In this document: piece by piece, positions 11,830 through 21,216 of the stretch
How positions within the stretch are numbered: the first letter of the stretch is position 1
How the letters are laid out: every line of letters starts with the position of its first letter
From: Saksenaea vasiformis B4078
Taxonomy: Eukaryota; Mucoromycota; Mucoromycetes; Mucorales; Saksenaeaceae
Assembly: GCA_000697055.1 (NCBI GenBank)
Contig: JNDT01002304.1
Coordinates: 62,001 to 126,000, forward strand
Direction: 5' to 3'
DNA length: 64,000 nt
Translations under genes and position numbers: made by a program
Notes under the pieces: generated by a model
What the model saw: the letters and a program-made list of their open reading frames with translations, nothing else
Databases searched by the model: none
What the model was told of the DNA's origin: nothing

Positions 11830-12637
11830 ACTTTCGGACGTTCCGATGAGACACGACTATCTTCCTTACTATTTCGGAGTGTACTTTCCTCGGTACCGAA
11901 AGACGCTAGATCAAGCATTATCAATTAGAAGGTGTATTATTCATCATCTCCTTATTCGTCTTTTCCAATTCTTTCCCATACAACAATTGCTATTGAGCGA
12001 AGCGAAAGTCGCAACTTTCAAAAAAAGAGAAGTATGATCAAGCAAAAAATATAAAGATCTTTCTTCTTTTATACCATCTTTTCTTTCACATCATCTCTTC
12101 CTTCACAGTGCGTCTTCTTTACATCATCTTTTTCTTTACATAGATTCTTCCTTCATGCACTCTTTTTTTTTATATAGTTCTTTTTTATCCATATATTCCA
12201 GCAACAAACTTTCGGCAATTGAACAAATTATTTCTTGCCAACAGAATCATCAGCCTTCCATAAAATCTTCTCAATAATATTTCTTTTTCCCATAGAAAAG
12301 CAGTGTTGCGAAGTGAAGCGAGCACCACAGCTAGTATAATTAAGATCTTTGACTTCAAATTTTCAACGCTGATTGGATGAATAAGGCGGTGCTTCAATAT
12401 ACACTGCTTGCAACTTCAAAATAAAGTTTATAGCTGTACTGAACACCCAATACATTTGTTTTTACTCTTTTAATGTGATTTTTTTGTAATATAAATATTG
12501 TTTTCTTAAGATGACCAAATCTAAGGTGACTGGTACCTGAGTGAAGCGAAGATTTGCATGAAATCTTTTAAAACGTCACAAGAAACGCATCCATCTTCTT
12601 TCCTCTTTTTTCTTTTTCATTGTCTTCTGTTACAACC
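11830..12637. other. 5' flank of the Fanzor-like gene
   Basis: AT-rich, pyrimidine-rich tracts (about 12060-12190 and 12600-12630) and three GAAGCGA-type motifs near 11997, 12310 and 12545. No coding region and no clear terminal inverted repeat were seen. Confidence 0.35.
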
Positions 12638-14661
12638 ATGCGTAAAAGACACAGAACCAAATATAAACCTCTACCTCCAAACCAGACATTAATTACATCC
12701 TTCTTCAATCAAAGACCTGGGCCTCAAGATGTGCACAAGCCATTGACAACTCCCCCGGTGGAGTGCATGAGTGAGGACGAATTAATCCACGCTCCAGAGT
12801 GTTCGTTGCCTTCAACTGGTAAATGATATTATGTAGGAAGAATATGAACTCAAAATCATCAGGAAATGTAGGTTCTCTGAAAGGAAAAGAAAGACAGATT
12901 GCAGATTTAGATAATAATTTACAGCCACTGATCAAAACCGGAAGAGGTAAGCCATCATGACATCGTGGTCGTAAACTCAAAAAATGAACCAAAGATGCCG
13001 CAGAGGACGTGAACGAACAGGCTCATCAGGTCGAAGTACCAGAAGACGATGACGTTATTGAAGAATACTCAGGTAGGTGATGTAAAACTACCAAAGCGTT
13101 TAAAGAAGAGTCTTGAAGTGGCTGTCAGAATAGCTATCCGAAAAAGAGAATATTTGTCCCTCACAAACAAGTTCGACCTTATACCAAGCCCTGTGATCTT
13201 GAGTTTAAAGAATTTCATCAAGGAAACGGGAAAGGCTATCGATGGCGGTACATTCAAGCCGGAAAAGTACACCGACCCGCGGGGTGCAAGAAGATTCACG
13301 ATGTTGCCCATATATAGCATGCAAATGCGTCATATCACGGTGGATAATCAGGCACTGGGTCGTTTGATGTATAGATCCGGTCTACATCCTTCCATGTCGC
13401 CTATTAAGGCCACGGAAGCTAGGGAAAAGTATTTTCAATTATTCGACATGTCCAAGATCGGTTATAATACCTTGGAAAGTCTGGAAACAGACAGGAGTAT
13501 CTTTTGGTAAGTATTTTCACTGCTATGATTTATGCCATTCACTGCGTCGCCTCAGGGACAAAATACGGACGGACGGTACCGACGTCGAGTTTCTCTTTAA
13601 GAAGTACAAGGCCCCGTACAATCCGAACAAGAAAACGTTAACGCCTTCTGATATGAAAGCGAAGTACAATGATGCGGTTATTTCGGGTGTTGACCCCGGG
13701 GTATCAAGTGTCTTTGTGAGCGCCGATGGGATAGGCACTTCTCAGCATCGCGTTCGTTCAACCACCACAGAAGAATATTATACTCTATGCGGATTCAGTC
13801 ATGCTACCAGGATTCGGGAAAAATACGTGAAAGGCGAGCCTGAGGTGAAAACGCTGATCAATAATATACCATCATTGAAGACAACCAGCATGGAGAAATT
13901 AATTACTGCGATCCGATATTGCGTCCAGCACCATGAGCGTATCTCTGAATTTTTTAGCCGGGATCAAAGGTTGCTTGCTATTTTCTTTATTTATTTCGTC
14001 ATAACATGTGTATATTTTTTCAGATATGGCAAGTTAAAGTTCAAAACTTATATCCGACGACAAAAAGGTCGAAGTGAGATTGCCAAGAGATTACTCCACG
14101 GTAGCAAGAAGTACGAGCAACACAGTAAGCAAAAAGCACGGAAGCAGAGTAATTCGAAATGGGTTCCTCTTTCTCCGAACGATCAGGCTGAGGAGAAGAA
14201 CAAGCCCACTATCGTCGCTTATGGGAATGGAGGGTTTTCCGGTAGCATGAAAGGCAAAAAGGCTGCACCTACCAAGGCAATTTTTAAGGAACTACAACAG
14301 CAGGCTAGGCGACGAAAGGTAGCTCTACAGTTGTCCAAAAACTGATCGTCGACCTTAAATTCGAAAGGCACCCACATACGTTTTCCTCATAGACGAATAT
14401 CTTACGTCCCAGGTCTGTCCAGCGTGCGAGACTCGAGACTTACAGAAAGCAAATGAAGAAAACGACGCGCAAGGCCATCAAGGATCGACAATACATGCCG
14501 TGCTGACATGTCAGAAAAAAACATGTACGGCCATGTTCTGGAATCGAGATAAAATGGCTGCAACGAATATATTGCACGTGTTTCTTTATATGAGAGACAA
14601 CAACATTCAACGGCCTCCCGCGTTCCGTAGGCCAGAAAAACCTAGCAGTATTCAGTTATAG
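12638..14661 (+). CDS. Fanzor/TnpB-like RuvC nuclease (eukaryotic OrfB homologue)
   Basis: Model: 12638-12818, 12863-12946, 12995-13072, 13119-13506, 13556-13969, 14024-14318, 14368-14661 (1734 nt, 577 aa). Relatives of TnpB are RNA-guided DNA endonucleases carried by transposons; eukaryotic members are called Fanzor. Seen here: a disordered basic/acidic N-terminus (1-115), a helical region, RuvC-I GVDPGVSSVF with Asp290, AYGNGGFSG at 447-455 at the RuvC-II position, FLIDEYLTS with Glu490, a zinc ribbon C497-x2-C500 / C528-x4-C533, and RuvC-III WNRDKMAATNI with Asp541. The acidic RuvC-II residue seems replaced, with Glu490 about 40 residues on, resembling the rearranged site described for Fanzors (family knowledge). 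Six introns of 44-54 nt; the 13970-14023 donor is GTTGCT. Guide RNA and transposon ends not identified. No stop or frameshift seen. Confidence 0.82.
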
Positions 14662-15338
14662 GATACTATTCTTTAGCCTAGTTAAAAGGAAGATAAGTTT
14701 CCTCTGAACTGATGTACCTGCATTTTTATAGCGGTTTTTAAATTCTTTTTTCTTGGCAAACAGCGGCGTTTCTACTGTATGAAGCAAAAAGACCTGTCTA
14801 CTGGCGCAAACTTCACTATTGGTCGGCACAAATTGCTTTGCAAAACTCAGTAGTTATCGCCTTTTTTTTTTTTAAAAAAAAAAAGGCATTATGGTCTCGG
14901 CGAATTGCCAGCTGCATCATGAATGGAGCTCCTGGTCATTCAGACTAGAACCCTGCTCAATATAGATTTTGAGTGGCGATAGAATGGCATCCTGCTTATT
15001 TCGCGATTTGATTTTGAGGATGTTCCGTCCTGAGTCAAAATCCGATTCCCGACGGACCCCCAAAATCGAAATGATGCCAAGAATAAACAAACAAAACATA
15101 AATCTTGGAAGTAACAAAGTATAGCGCCATGTCTTGATAGCAAATTTACTGTTGTACGGTGAGCATTGACTCCATTAATCCTTTTCACGCTTTGATGATA
15201 ACGGTTTGCACTTTTTGCTCAGCCTTTCTCAGTTACAAAGGAAAAGCAGTCATTGGACCCCTTGACTGAAAAAAAAGACAGGAAAAAAAAGGTGTCCGTC
15301 CAAGCGTCCTCGAACTTTCTAAAGACAAGAACACAACC
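14662..15338. other. 3' flank of Fanzor-like gene and 5' flank of methyltransferase gene
   Basis: No protein gene recognised. In TnpB/Fanzor loci the guide RNA often overlaps or follows the 3' end of the gene, so 14600-14900 is the candidate place for one. It contains a perfect A/T palindrome (see 14859-14887). Confidence 0.35.
14859..14887. repeat. Palindrome GCC-T12-A11-GGC
   Basis: GCC, twelve T, eleven A, GGC form a near-perfect 29-nt inverted repeat 198 nt after the stop of the Fanzor-like gene. It could be a Pol III-type stop region, a hairpin, or a relic of element junctions. Function unknown. Confidence 0.7.
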
Positions 15339-16289
15339 ATGGCAACAGCACCCGTACGTTATGAACTTCCAGCTCTTTTTAAGCGGCTAGCACATCAAAA
15401 CCACCCGAGTGTTCAGCACTTGATTCGCCTGCGGGAGAAGAAGCAATACCGATTTGAGAAGGAGGGCGTACTTGTGCAGGGATTGAAGACGATCCGCGAA
15501 TTGCGAGACGATGGATTTAAAATCAGATCGCTCGCCGTTACTGTAATGAAGGATCCTCATGACGAATCCGTTATCAAATTTCCCGCTCTGCAAGTCATTC
15601 ACAACCCTGATGCATTCCCTGCCGAACGTTATTTCGCCTTGGATGTCGATCTGACAAGACGCATTCTTGGAACGGCTTCCCGTCCAGGTCGTCATGAGAT
15701 TTTTGCAGAGATACCAATTCCTGACGCGAAACTTCCTGAAAAGGAGGAAGTGGACCGTTTGCTTGTATTTGATCACGTCAACGATCCTGGTAATCTAGGT
15801 TCATTGGTGCGTACAGCAAAGGCTCTTGGATGGGGTCAAGGTTTGATCACAACAGGCACGTGCGATCTGTACAACGATAAAACAATTAGAGCGTCGCGGG
15901 CGATGTCGCTTCGTTGGCCACATCGACTTGTGCCCATCCCTCGTCTTGTAGAATTTTTAAAGTCGTATGATATGACGCCTGTTGTTGCAGATATGATCCC
16001 AGCAAATAGTTCTAGAGCAGCAGACCTATGGTCTCCTGTTTCAGGTGCGATTGGCGAAGGAAAGATGCCCAGCCCAAGTAGTGGCGTGTGGTTTTGGAAC
16101 TTCAAGGGCAAGCCTCAAGAATTTCCCAAGCGACCTGCATTGATTTTGAGCTCGGAGCACAATGGAGCACAAGGATTGGATGATGAACTAAGGATTTCTG
16201 TGCCAATGACAGCGGGTGTGGAGTCAATGAACGTGGCTAGTGTGGGTAGCATGCTGATGTATGAACTGAACCGTCATTTGGGCCAATAA
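15339..16289 (+). CDS. SpoU-family RNA 2'-O-methyltransferase, Mrm3-like (probably mitochondrial rRNA)
   Basis: Single-exon gene, 316 aa. SPOUT methyltransferases of this branch methylate ribose 2'-OH in rRNA using S-adenosylmethionine, as knotted dimers. The three SpoU motifs are visible: motif 1 DPGNLGSLVRTAKALG (from residue 149), motif 2 LILSSEHNGAQG (about 268-279), motif 3 VPMTAGVESMNVASVGSML (from about 288). The N-terminal part (RLREKKQYRFEKEGVLVQG, residues 27-47) matches the substrate-binding domain of MRM3/RNMTL1-type enzymes. Start is the ATG after ACAACC. An insert (SGAIGEGKMPSPSSG) sits between motifs 1 and 2. The N-terminus is not a strong mitochondrial presequence, so location is inferred from the family. 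AATAAA overlaps the stop codon. Confidence 0.85.
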   Translation: MATAPVRYELPALFKRLAHQNHPSVQHLIRLREKKQYRFEKEGVLVQGLKTIRELRDDGFKIRSLAVTVMKDPHDESVIKFPALQVIHNPDAFPAERYFALDVDLTRRILGTASRPGRHEIFAEIPIPDAKLPEKEEVDRLLVFDHVNDPGNLGSLVRTAKALGWGQGLITTGTCDLYNDKTIRASRAMSLRWPHRLVPIPRLVEFLKSYDMTPVVADMIPANSSRAADLWSPVSGAIGEGKMPSPSSGVWFWNFKGKPQEFPKRPALILSSEHNGAQGLDDELRISVPMTAGVESMNVASVGSMLMYELNRHLGQ

Positions 16290-16668
16290 AAAGTTGGTTG
16301 ATTGTTACGCAGAAGGAGGACATGCACGTTGTTAAAAATAAAGCAGCCAACCAGGGGCCGTCATTCTAAAATTAATGGGCTCTGTTTTTGTCCTTTCCTC
16401 CCACCCTCCTTTTCCTTGCTTTGCAATTTTGTTATATTTAGTAACCTACGGTTGAAAGAAGGTAGGAAGCAAAAAAAACACCCCATTCCCATTCCACGCC
16501 ATTTGCTCTTGTCATTCTGTACCCAAGGCCACCCAGCTATCTGTCTCTCTCTGTTGCCAACCTATCCCAACACTGGCTCCTTGTTTTTTTAACTACTTCC
16601 CACCCCTTTTAACGTATAAGTAATGTTTCTAAACAGACTATTGTTATATAGGACGCAAAAAAAAAAAA
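16290..16668. other. Intergenic, promoter of the MADS-box gene
   Basis: Pyrimidine-rich stretches (TCCTTTCCTCCCACCCTCC near 16390, TGTCTCTCTCTG near 16540) typical of fungal 5' flanks, and A13 directly before the ATG. No coding region recognised. Confidence 0.4.
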
Positions 16669-18380
16669 ATGGGACGTAAAAAGATTAAAATTCAGCTTAT
16701 CAAGGATGACCGCAATCGGCAGGTATTATTATTATAATGATGACACTACCCCATCGTTTTCCTATTCATACTGAAGGATGATGACTATCATAGGTTACTT
16801 TTCACAAGCGAAAGCTCGGTTTGATGAAAAAGGCATATGAACTCAGTGTCCTCTGTAACTGTGATATTGCCCTCATCATATTTAATAACTCCAACAACAA
16901 ACTGGTGCAATATGCGAGCAGTGACATCGATAAGACCTTGATGCGATACACAGAGGTAAAAAAAAGAAAAATAAAATGAAATTCATTCATCACCGGCTAA
17001 CCCAACGGGTGGTTTTATTAGTATGACGAACCATTTGAAAGCAAGCATAACGAGGATGTAAGCTGTTTCGGGAAAAAGGAAATGGAAATCTAATTAAAAA
17101 AATGTTGTGTGTGTTATTACAACTTTGTTTTGTTAGTTTACTGAGGCTTCAGAACAATCAAGAGATGATGATTCCTCCAATGAGTTGCAGTCCGATCAGG
17201 AGAACGAGATGGAAAATCAACGTACGCCGCAGCCCAGCATGCCGCCAAATCCGCCGCACGATCACCGTACTCAGTCTCAATCACAACAACCTGCGCCAAT
17301 ACAGTCTGCCTTGAATTACCCGCCAAGGAATCACCCACCTGAACCCATGCCACTTCGTCAGCTGGCCCCTCACCATGTGTCTGCAGTGAATTCTTCATCT
17401 TATGATATGTATAGTGGATCTCATTCGATCTATCCTTTATCGGTAGGTATCAAGAATTATTGTATTGAAAATGTCTAACCGCCCTCTCTCTCTCTGTGTG
17501 TATAGTCTATGGCGCCTTCGTCTGTCCCGCATCAAACCATGGCTGGATATGCTCCTCGCCCCATGGTCTATGCAGCCCCGCCACCACAGCAAATGATGGT
17601 CCACCCATCGAACATGCCTTATCCATCACCCCCACAACATATGTACGTGCAACCGATGCCACCGAAGCAAAGGGAAAGTAGTAGCAGCGCGGCAACGGAT
17701 GCTGCATCCATGATGCCTCCACCGCCTCCACCCGTCATGTCGGCAGCGTCAGGCACACTGTCGACGCAATCACCGGCTTCTGAAGCGGGTAGTCCAACCA
17801 CGCATGGGGACAAAAGACCGAAATTGCGGGTACAGATCCCGAGTGAAAATAACACAGAACCCTCCTCCTCAACAGACGGCAAAATGGCAGAACAACAACC
17901 AACAAGTTCAGTAGGAAGCCGAACAAGTAACAATCAGGTAAATAACAGCAAGTTATTGTTGCCATTGACAGCTAAACTGTTCTATGACGTTCTTTAGAAT
18001 CCATCATCCTCAAGAGGAGGAGGACTACCCTCTGCTCTTCCATCTCAATTTGCCCAAAATCTGCCGTCACCTTCTACGTTTTATCCGGAATTCTATCAAC
18101 AAAATGAATTGCCAAGTCCATTAAATTTCTCAGCGACACCTACCACCACGAGCACATTCAACTGGCCGCCACCAGCGTCTAGAGATTATAAACCGTCCCC
18201 TTTAGCGAGGGTCGATGGGTAAGTTCCGTGTTTTCTATAATTGTAGAAAATTAAAAAAGAATTCATTCCTTATGATATATATATAGGCCGTCAGCAACTA
18301 CTGGAACGACATCACAGAAACGGCGAGATAGTCAATCCTATGGAGATCTGTCAAAAAAGATAAAGCTAGAAGCGGCTTGA
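16669..18380 (+). CDS. MEF2-type MADS-box transcription factor (Rlm1/Smp1-like)
   Basis: Model: 16669-16722, 16794-16955, 17022-17057, 17137-17442, 17506-17937, 17998-18218, 18287-18380 (434 aa). Residues 1-57 form a MADS box beginning [20 protein letters not shown] and containing [20 protein letters not shown] and [21 protein letters not shown]2-like extension follows ([20 protein letters not shown]). MEF2-type factors bind AT-rich CTA(A/T)4TAG-like sites as dimers; fungal Rlm1 acts below the Slt2 cell-wall-integrity kinase, and an Slt2-type kinase lies in this window at 44.3-46.4 kb. The C-terminal two thirds is Pro/Gln/Ser-rich and probably a transactivation region; it contains several SP/TP sites. 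The final segment [20 protein letters not shown] is basic. Confidence 0.93.
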
Positions 18381-19121
18381 AGAAGAACAAGAAGTAATAA
18401 CCGCAGTGTGTGTCTGTTTCTTTTTTTTTTTTACGCTTCTTGGAAAAAGTCCAACTTCTCTCTTTTTTTCTTTTTCTTTCTTCTTTTTTTTTCATTTGTT
18501 TATTTTTCCAACCAAATGACAATGTAGAAACGGTTATTGTAACATAATAAGCATTGGATGATCTCCATAAACTCGAACTTCGTCTTCCAACTGCTGGTCC
18601 TGTTAGAAGAGTAGTAGTGCCTACGAAGGGCCCCATCACATCGCTGCTGCTATTGGTTAAACCACCTTTTTACTTTGTATGGAAACTTTAGATGCAAGTT
18701 ACGTACCTAGCCCGTTGGTGCAACTCGTACGGTACCACCTTACAAGAACCACATCGTTTCCCCTGGTGTTGTTGCAGGATCCTTCTGTTAAAGGAATCTT
18801 ATCAAGTTACTAAGCGCACTACACATTTCCTACCGGCAACCCCCGCATAATTCATCATTTCTCTTCCTTTCTTTTCCACATAAAAAATATTCAGATGACT
18901 CAACCCGTCAAGTAGACCAAAAATTCACTCGATAAGCACCTAGCTACTCAACTTTCCAAATAAAAATGGATACAGGCATGTGTCCTACTGTATGGTCGCC
19001 GGTCAAGGCGAGCTGAACAGATGGAGGAACAGTCACCGTCGACTTTTTTATGTGTGCGCGCGAACACGGGGAACAAAAATTATTTGTTCGCTGGTAACTT
19101 TCCCTCTTTTGACAAGAAACC
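18381..19121. other. Intergenic between MADS-box and CWC27 genes
   Basis: T-rich tract at 18418-18500 (3' flank of the MADS gene) and unassigned sequence up to the cyclophilin ATG. No gene recognised. Confidence 0.4.
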
Positions 19122-21002
19122 ATGTCGAACGTCTATGCACTTGAGCCGCATACAAAGTAAAGTAGAAAAAGGAAAGCATAATAGAATCGTTTGTTCATTG
19201 TTTCTTGTTAGTGCCAAAGTCATCCTGCACACCACGGCTGGTGATGTAGAGATCGAAATGTGGGGCAAAGAGACACCAAAAGCGACACGCAACTTTATTC
19301 AACTCTGCATGGAAGGTTATTACGACAATACCATATTTCATCGTATTGTTCCGAACTTTATTATCCAAGGTGGTGATCCCACAGGAACAGGTCAAGGTAA
19401 CAGAAAAGAGAGATCAGACGATGTCGGTTGCATAAACTCACAATGACAGGTGGCGAGTCCATTTACGATGATGAATTTCCCAACGAGTTCCATTCTCGTC
19501 TACGATTCACGCGACGTGGCCTTGTTGGCATGGCGAACACAGGGCAAGATGATAATGGCAGTCAGTTCTTCATTACACTCGATCGGGCGGATGAACTCAC
19601 AAGAAAACATACTCTGTTTGGAAGAGTAAGCTAAACGGACGAAATACTGCAATACTCATGATTCTGTAGGTGGTAGGAGACACGGTTTTCAATGTGGTCA
19701 AAATGAGTGAAATGGAGACGGATGATAATGAACGGCCTTTGTATCCACCTCGGATCAAATCGACCGAAGTTGTTCTTAATCCATTCGATGATATTATCCC
19801 GAGAATTTCTGAACGTGAAAAGATGGTGGCAAAGGCAATCGAGATGCAAAAGGCTGAACATCAACGATCAAAGAAGAAAAAGAAAGAGAAAAAGTAAGCG
19901 GGGAAGCTGTTTTTTTGTGGCCTAGTAGCTAAATGTGAATTGAAAGGAAGTTGAACCTTTTGTCATTTGGGGAAGAAGCAGCCGAATTCGAACCATCACC
20001 TGATACTTCCGTTTCAAAGATGAAAAGTAGTCATGACTTTTTATCAGGAGAAGAAGAAGAGGGGGATAACCATACCAAACAGAAGAAGTCAGAAGCTTTG
20101 CCAATACAACCAATTCCATCACGTGCTGATGAATGGAAAGCGATAGAGGAAGCAGGCGAAAAAGGAGCAAACAAGGAAGACAAAAAAGCAGGAGAATCGG
20201 TTGACTATCGCAGTGAAAATGTATGGGTAGAAAAGACGAAGGAGGAAGAAGCAGAAGAAAAGAGAAGAAAGAAGGAAAAGGCTAGAAAGGAGCAGGAAGA
20301 GTAAGTTTCTATATGGGGGGGGGTTGAGTCCAGCTGCTGATCGAAAAAAAAAATTTTTTTTTTGATAGACGCCATTCGGACAAGATAGAACAATTAAAAC
20401 AGGAGATCCGTAAAATGGGTCGCCGCTATGATGAAGACGACGAGAACAAGAAAAACAAGGACGATAAAAAGATGTCATTGATTGAACAAGAACGAGCCAA
20501 ATACATGCGTAGTGGCAATGCAATGGCAGGTGGACTAAAAGCACGAAAAAAGGCATACAAAGGAAGTGATGACGATGTAAGTTGGGGAACAGGACTTGTC
20601 ATGTATATATATACTCAATTTTTATAATAGACATTGAGAAAGCTATTGGCGTTTCAAAGGAAATTATCTACAGCTGCACCTACAACAAAAGAAGAAGAAA
20701 AGAAAGAGGAACCAGTGTGTAAATTACACGAAATCCCAGGATGCGAATCTTGTTTCGATACAACGAAAGCACCTATTGAACAACAAACAGACGAAGGGTG
20801 GCTGGCACATTCGCTTGTCTTTGAAAAGGATCTCAAAGGCAAAGATCTAATGCAACGTAGAGAAACCGTCGATGATTACGTGGTCATTGATCCACGTGAA
20901 CGTGAAGCACAAGCTATGAAGGAATTTGGAAAACGAACAAACGATACTTCATACGATAGAGAACGGAAAAGATCAAGAAGCAATAATGATCGCAGACGGT
21001 AA
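19122..21002 (+). CDS. CWC27: CWC27-type spliceosome-associated cyclophilin
   Basis: Model: 19122-19156, 19212-19396, 19450-19625, 19670-19893, 19947-20300, 20369-20576, 20631-21002 (517 aa). CWC27 is a cyclophilin-fold component of activated spliceosomes. Residues 1-170 are the cyclophilin domain: opening MSNVYALEPHT, then FHRIVPNFIIQGGDPTGTG and GMANTGQDDNGSQFFITLD. The opening and the PPRIKSTEVVLNPFDDIIPR linker are typical of CWC27 rather than general cyclophilins. The rest is charged, with long Lys/Glu coiled-coil segments (EEEAEEKRRKKEKARKEQEE) and a conserved C-terminal block (HEIPGCESCFD, DYVVIDPRER). Human CWC27 has little isomerase activity, so a scaffold role is likely (family knowledge). 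Converges on the next gene with a 214-nt gap. Confidence 0.92.
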
Positions 21003-21216
21003 AATATGACAGTTGCCTAGTTTCCTTGTCTCTTTTCTTTTTCTTTTTTTTTTTCTTTGAGCCATAATCTAAGTTGTGCATCACAGTGTAAGAAAATATA
21101 GTCGACACGGTCTTCTTTTGTGCGACATCTCATCTGATAAAAAAAATGTACAAAGCAAATGTCCCCAAACACTCTGATGTTCAGTTATGAAGATTGGTGA
21201 AAAACAGTTCATCAAA

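Noticed and set aside
13970..14023. Treating this segment as coding, since it is open and a multiple of three
   Set aside because: It encodes an implausible Phe/Ile-rich insert and has a T-rich TTTTTTCAG acceptor; removing it restores RDQRYGKLKFKTY-like continuity. It is best seen as an intron with a weak donor.
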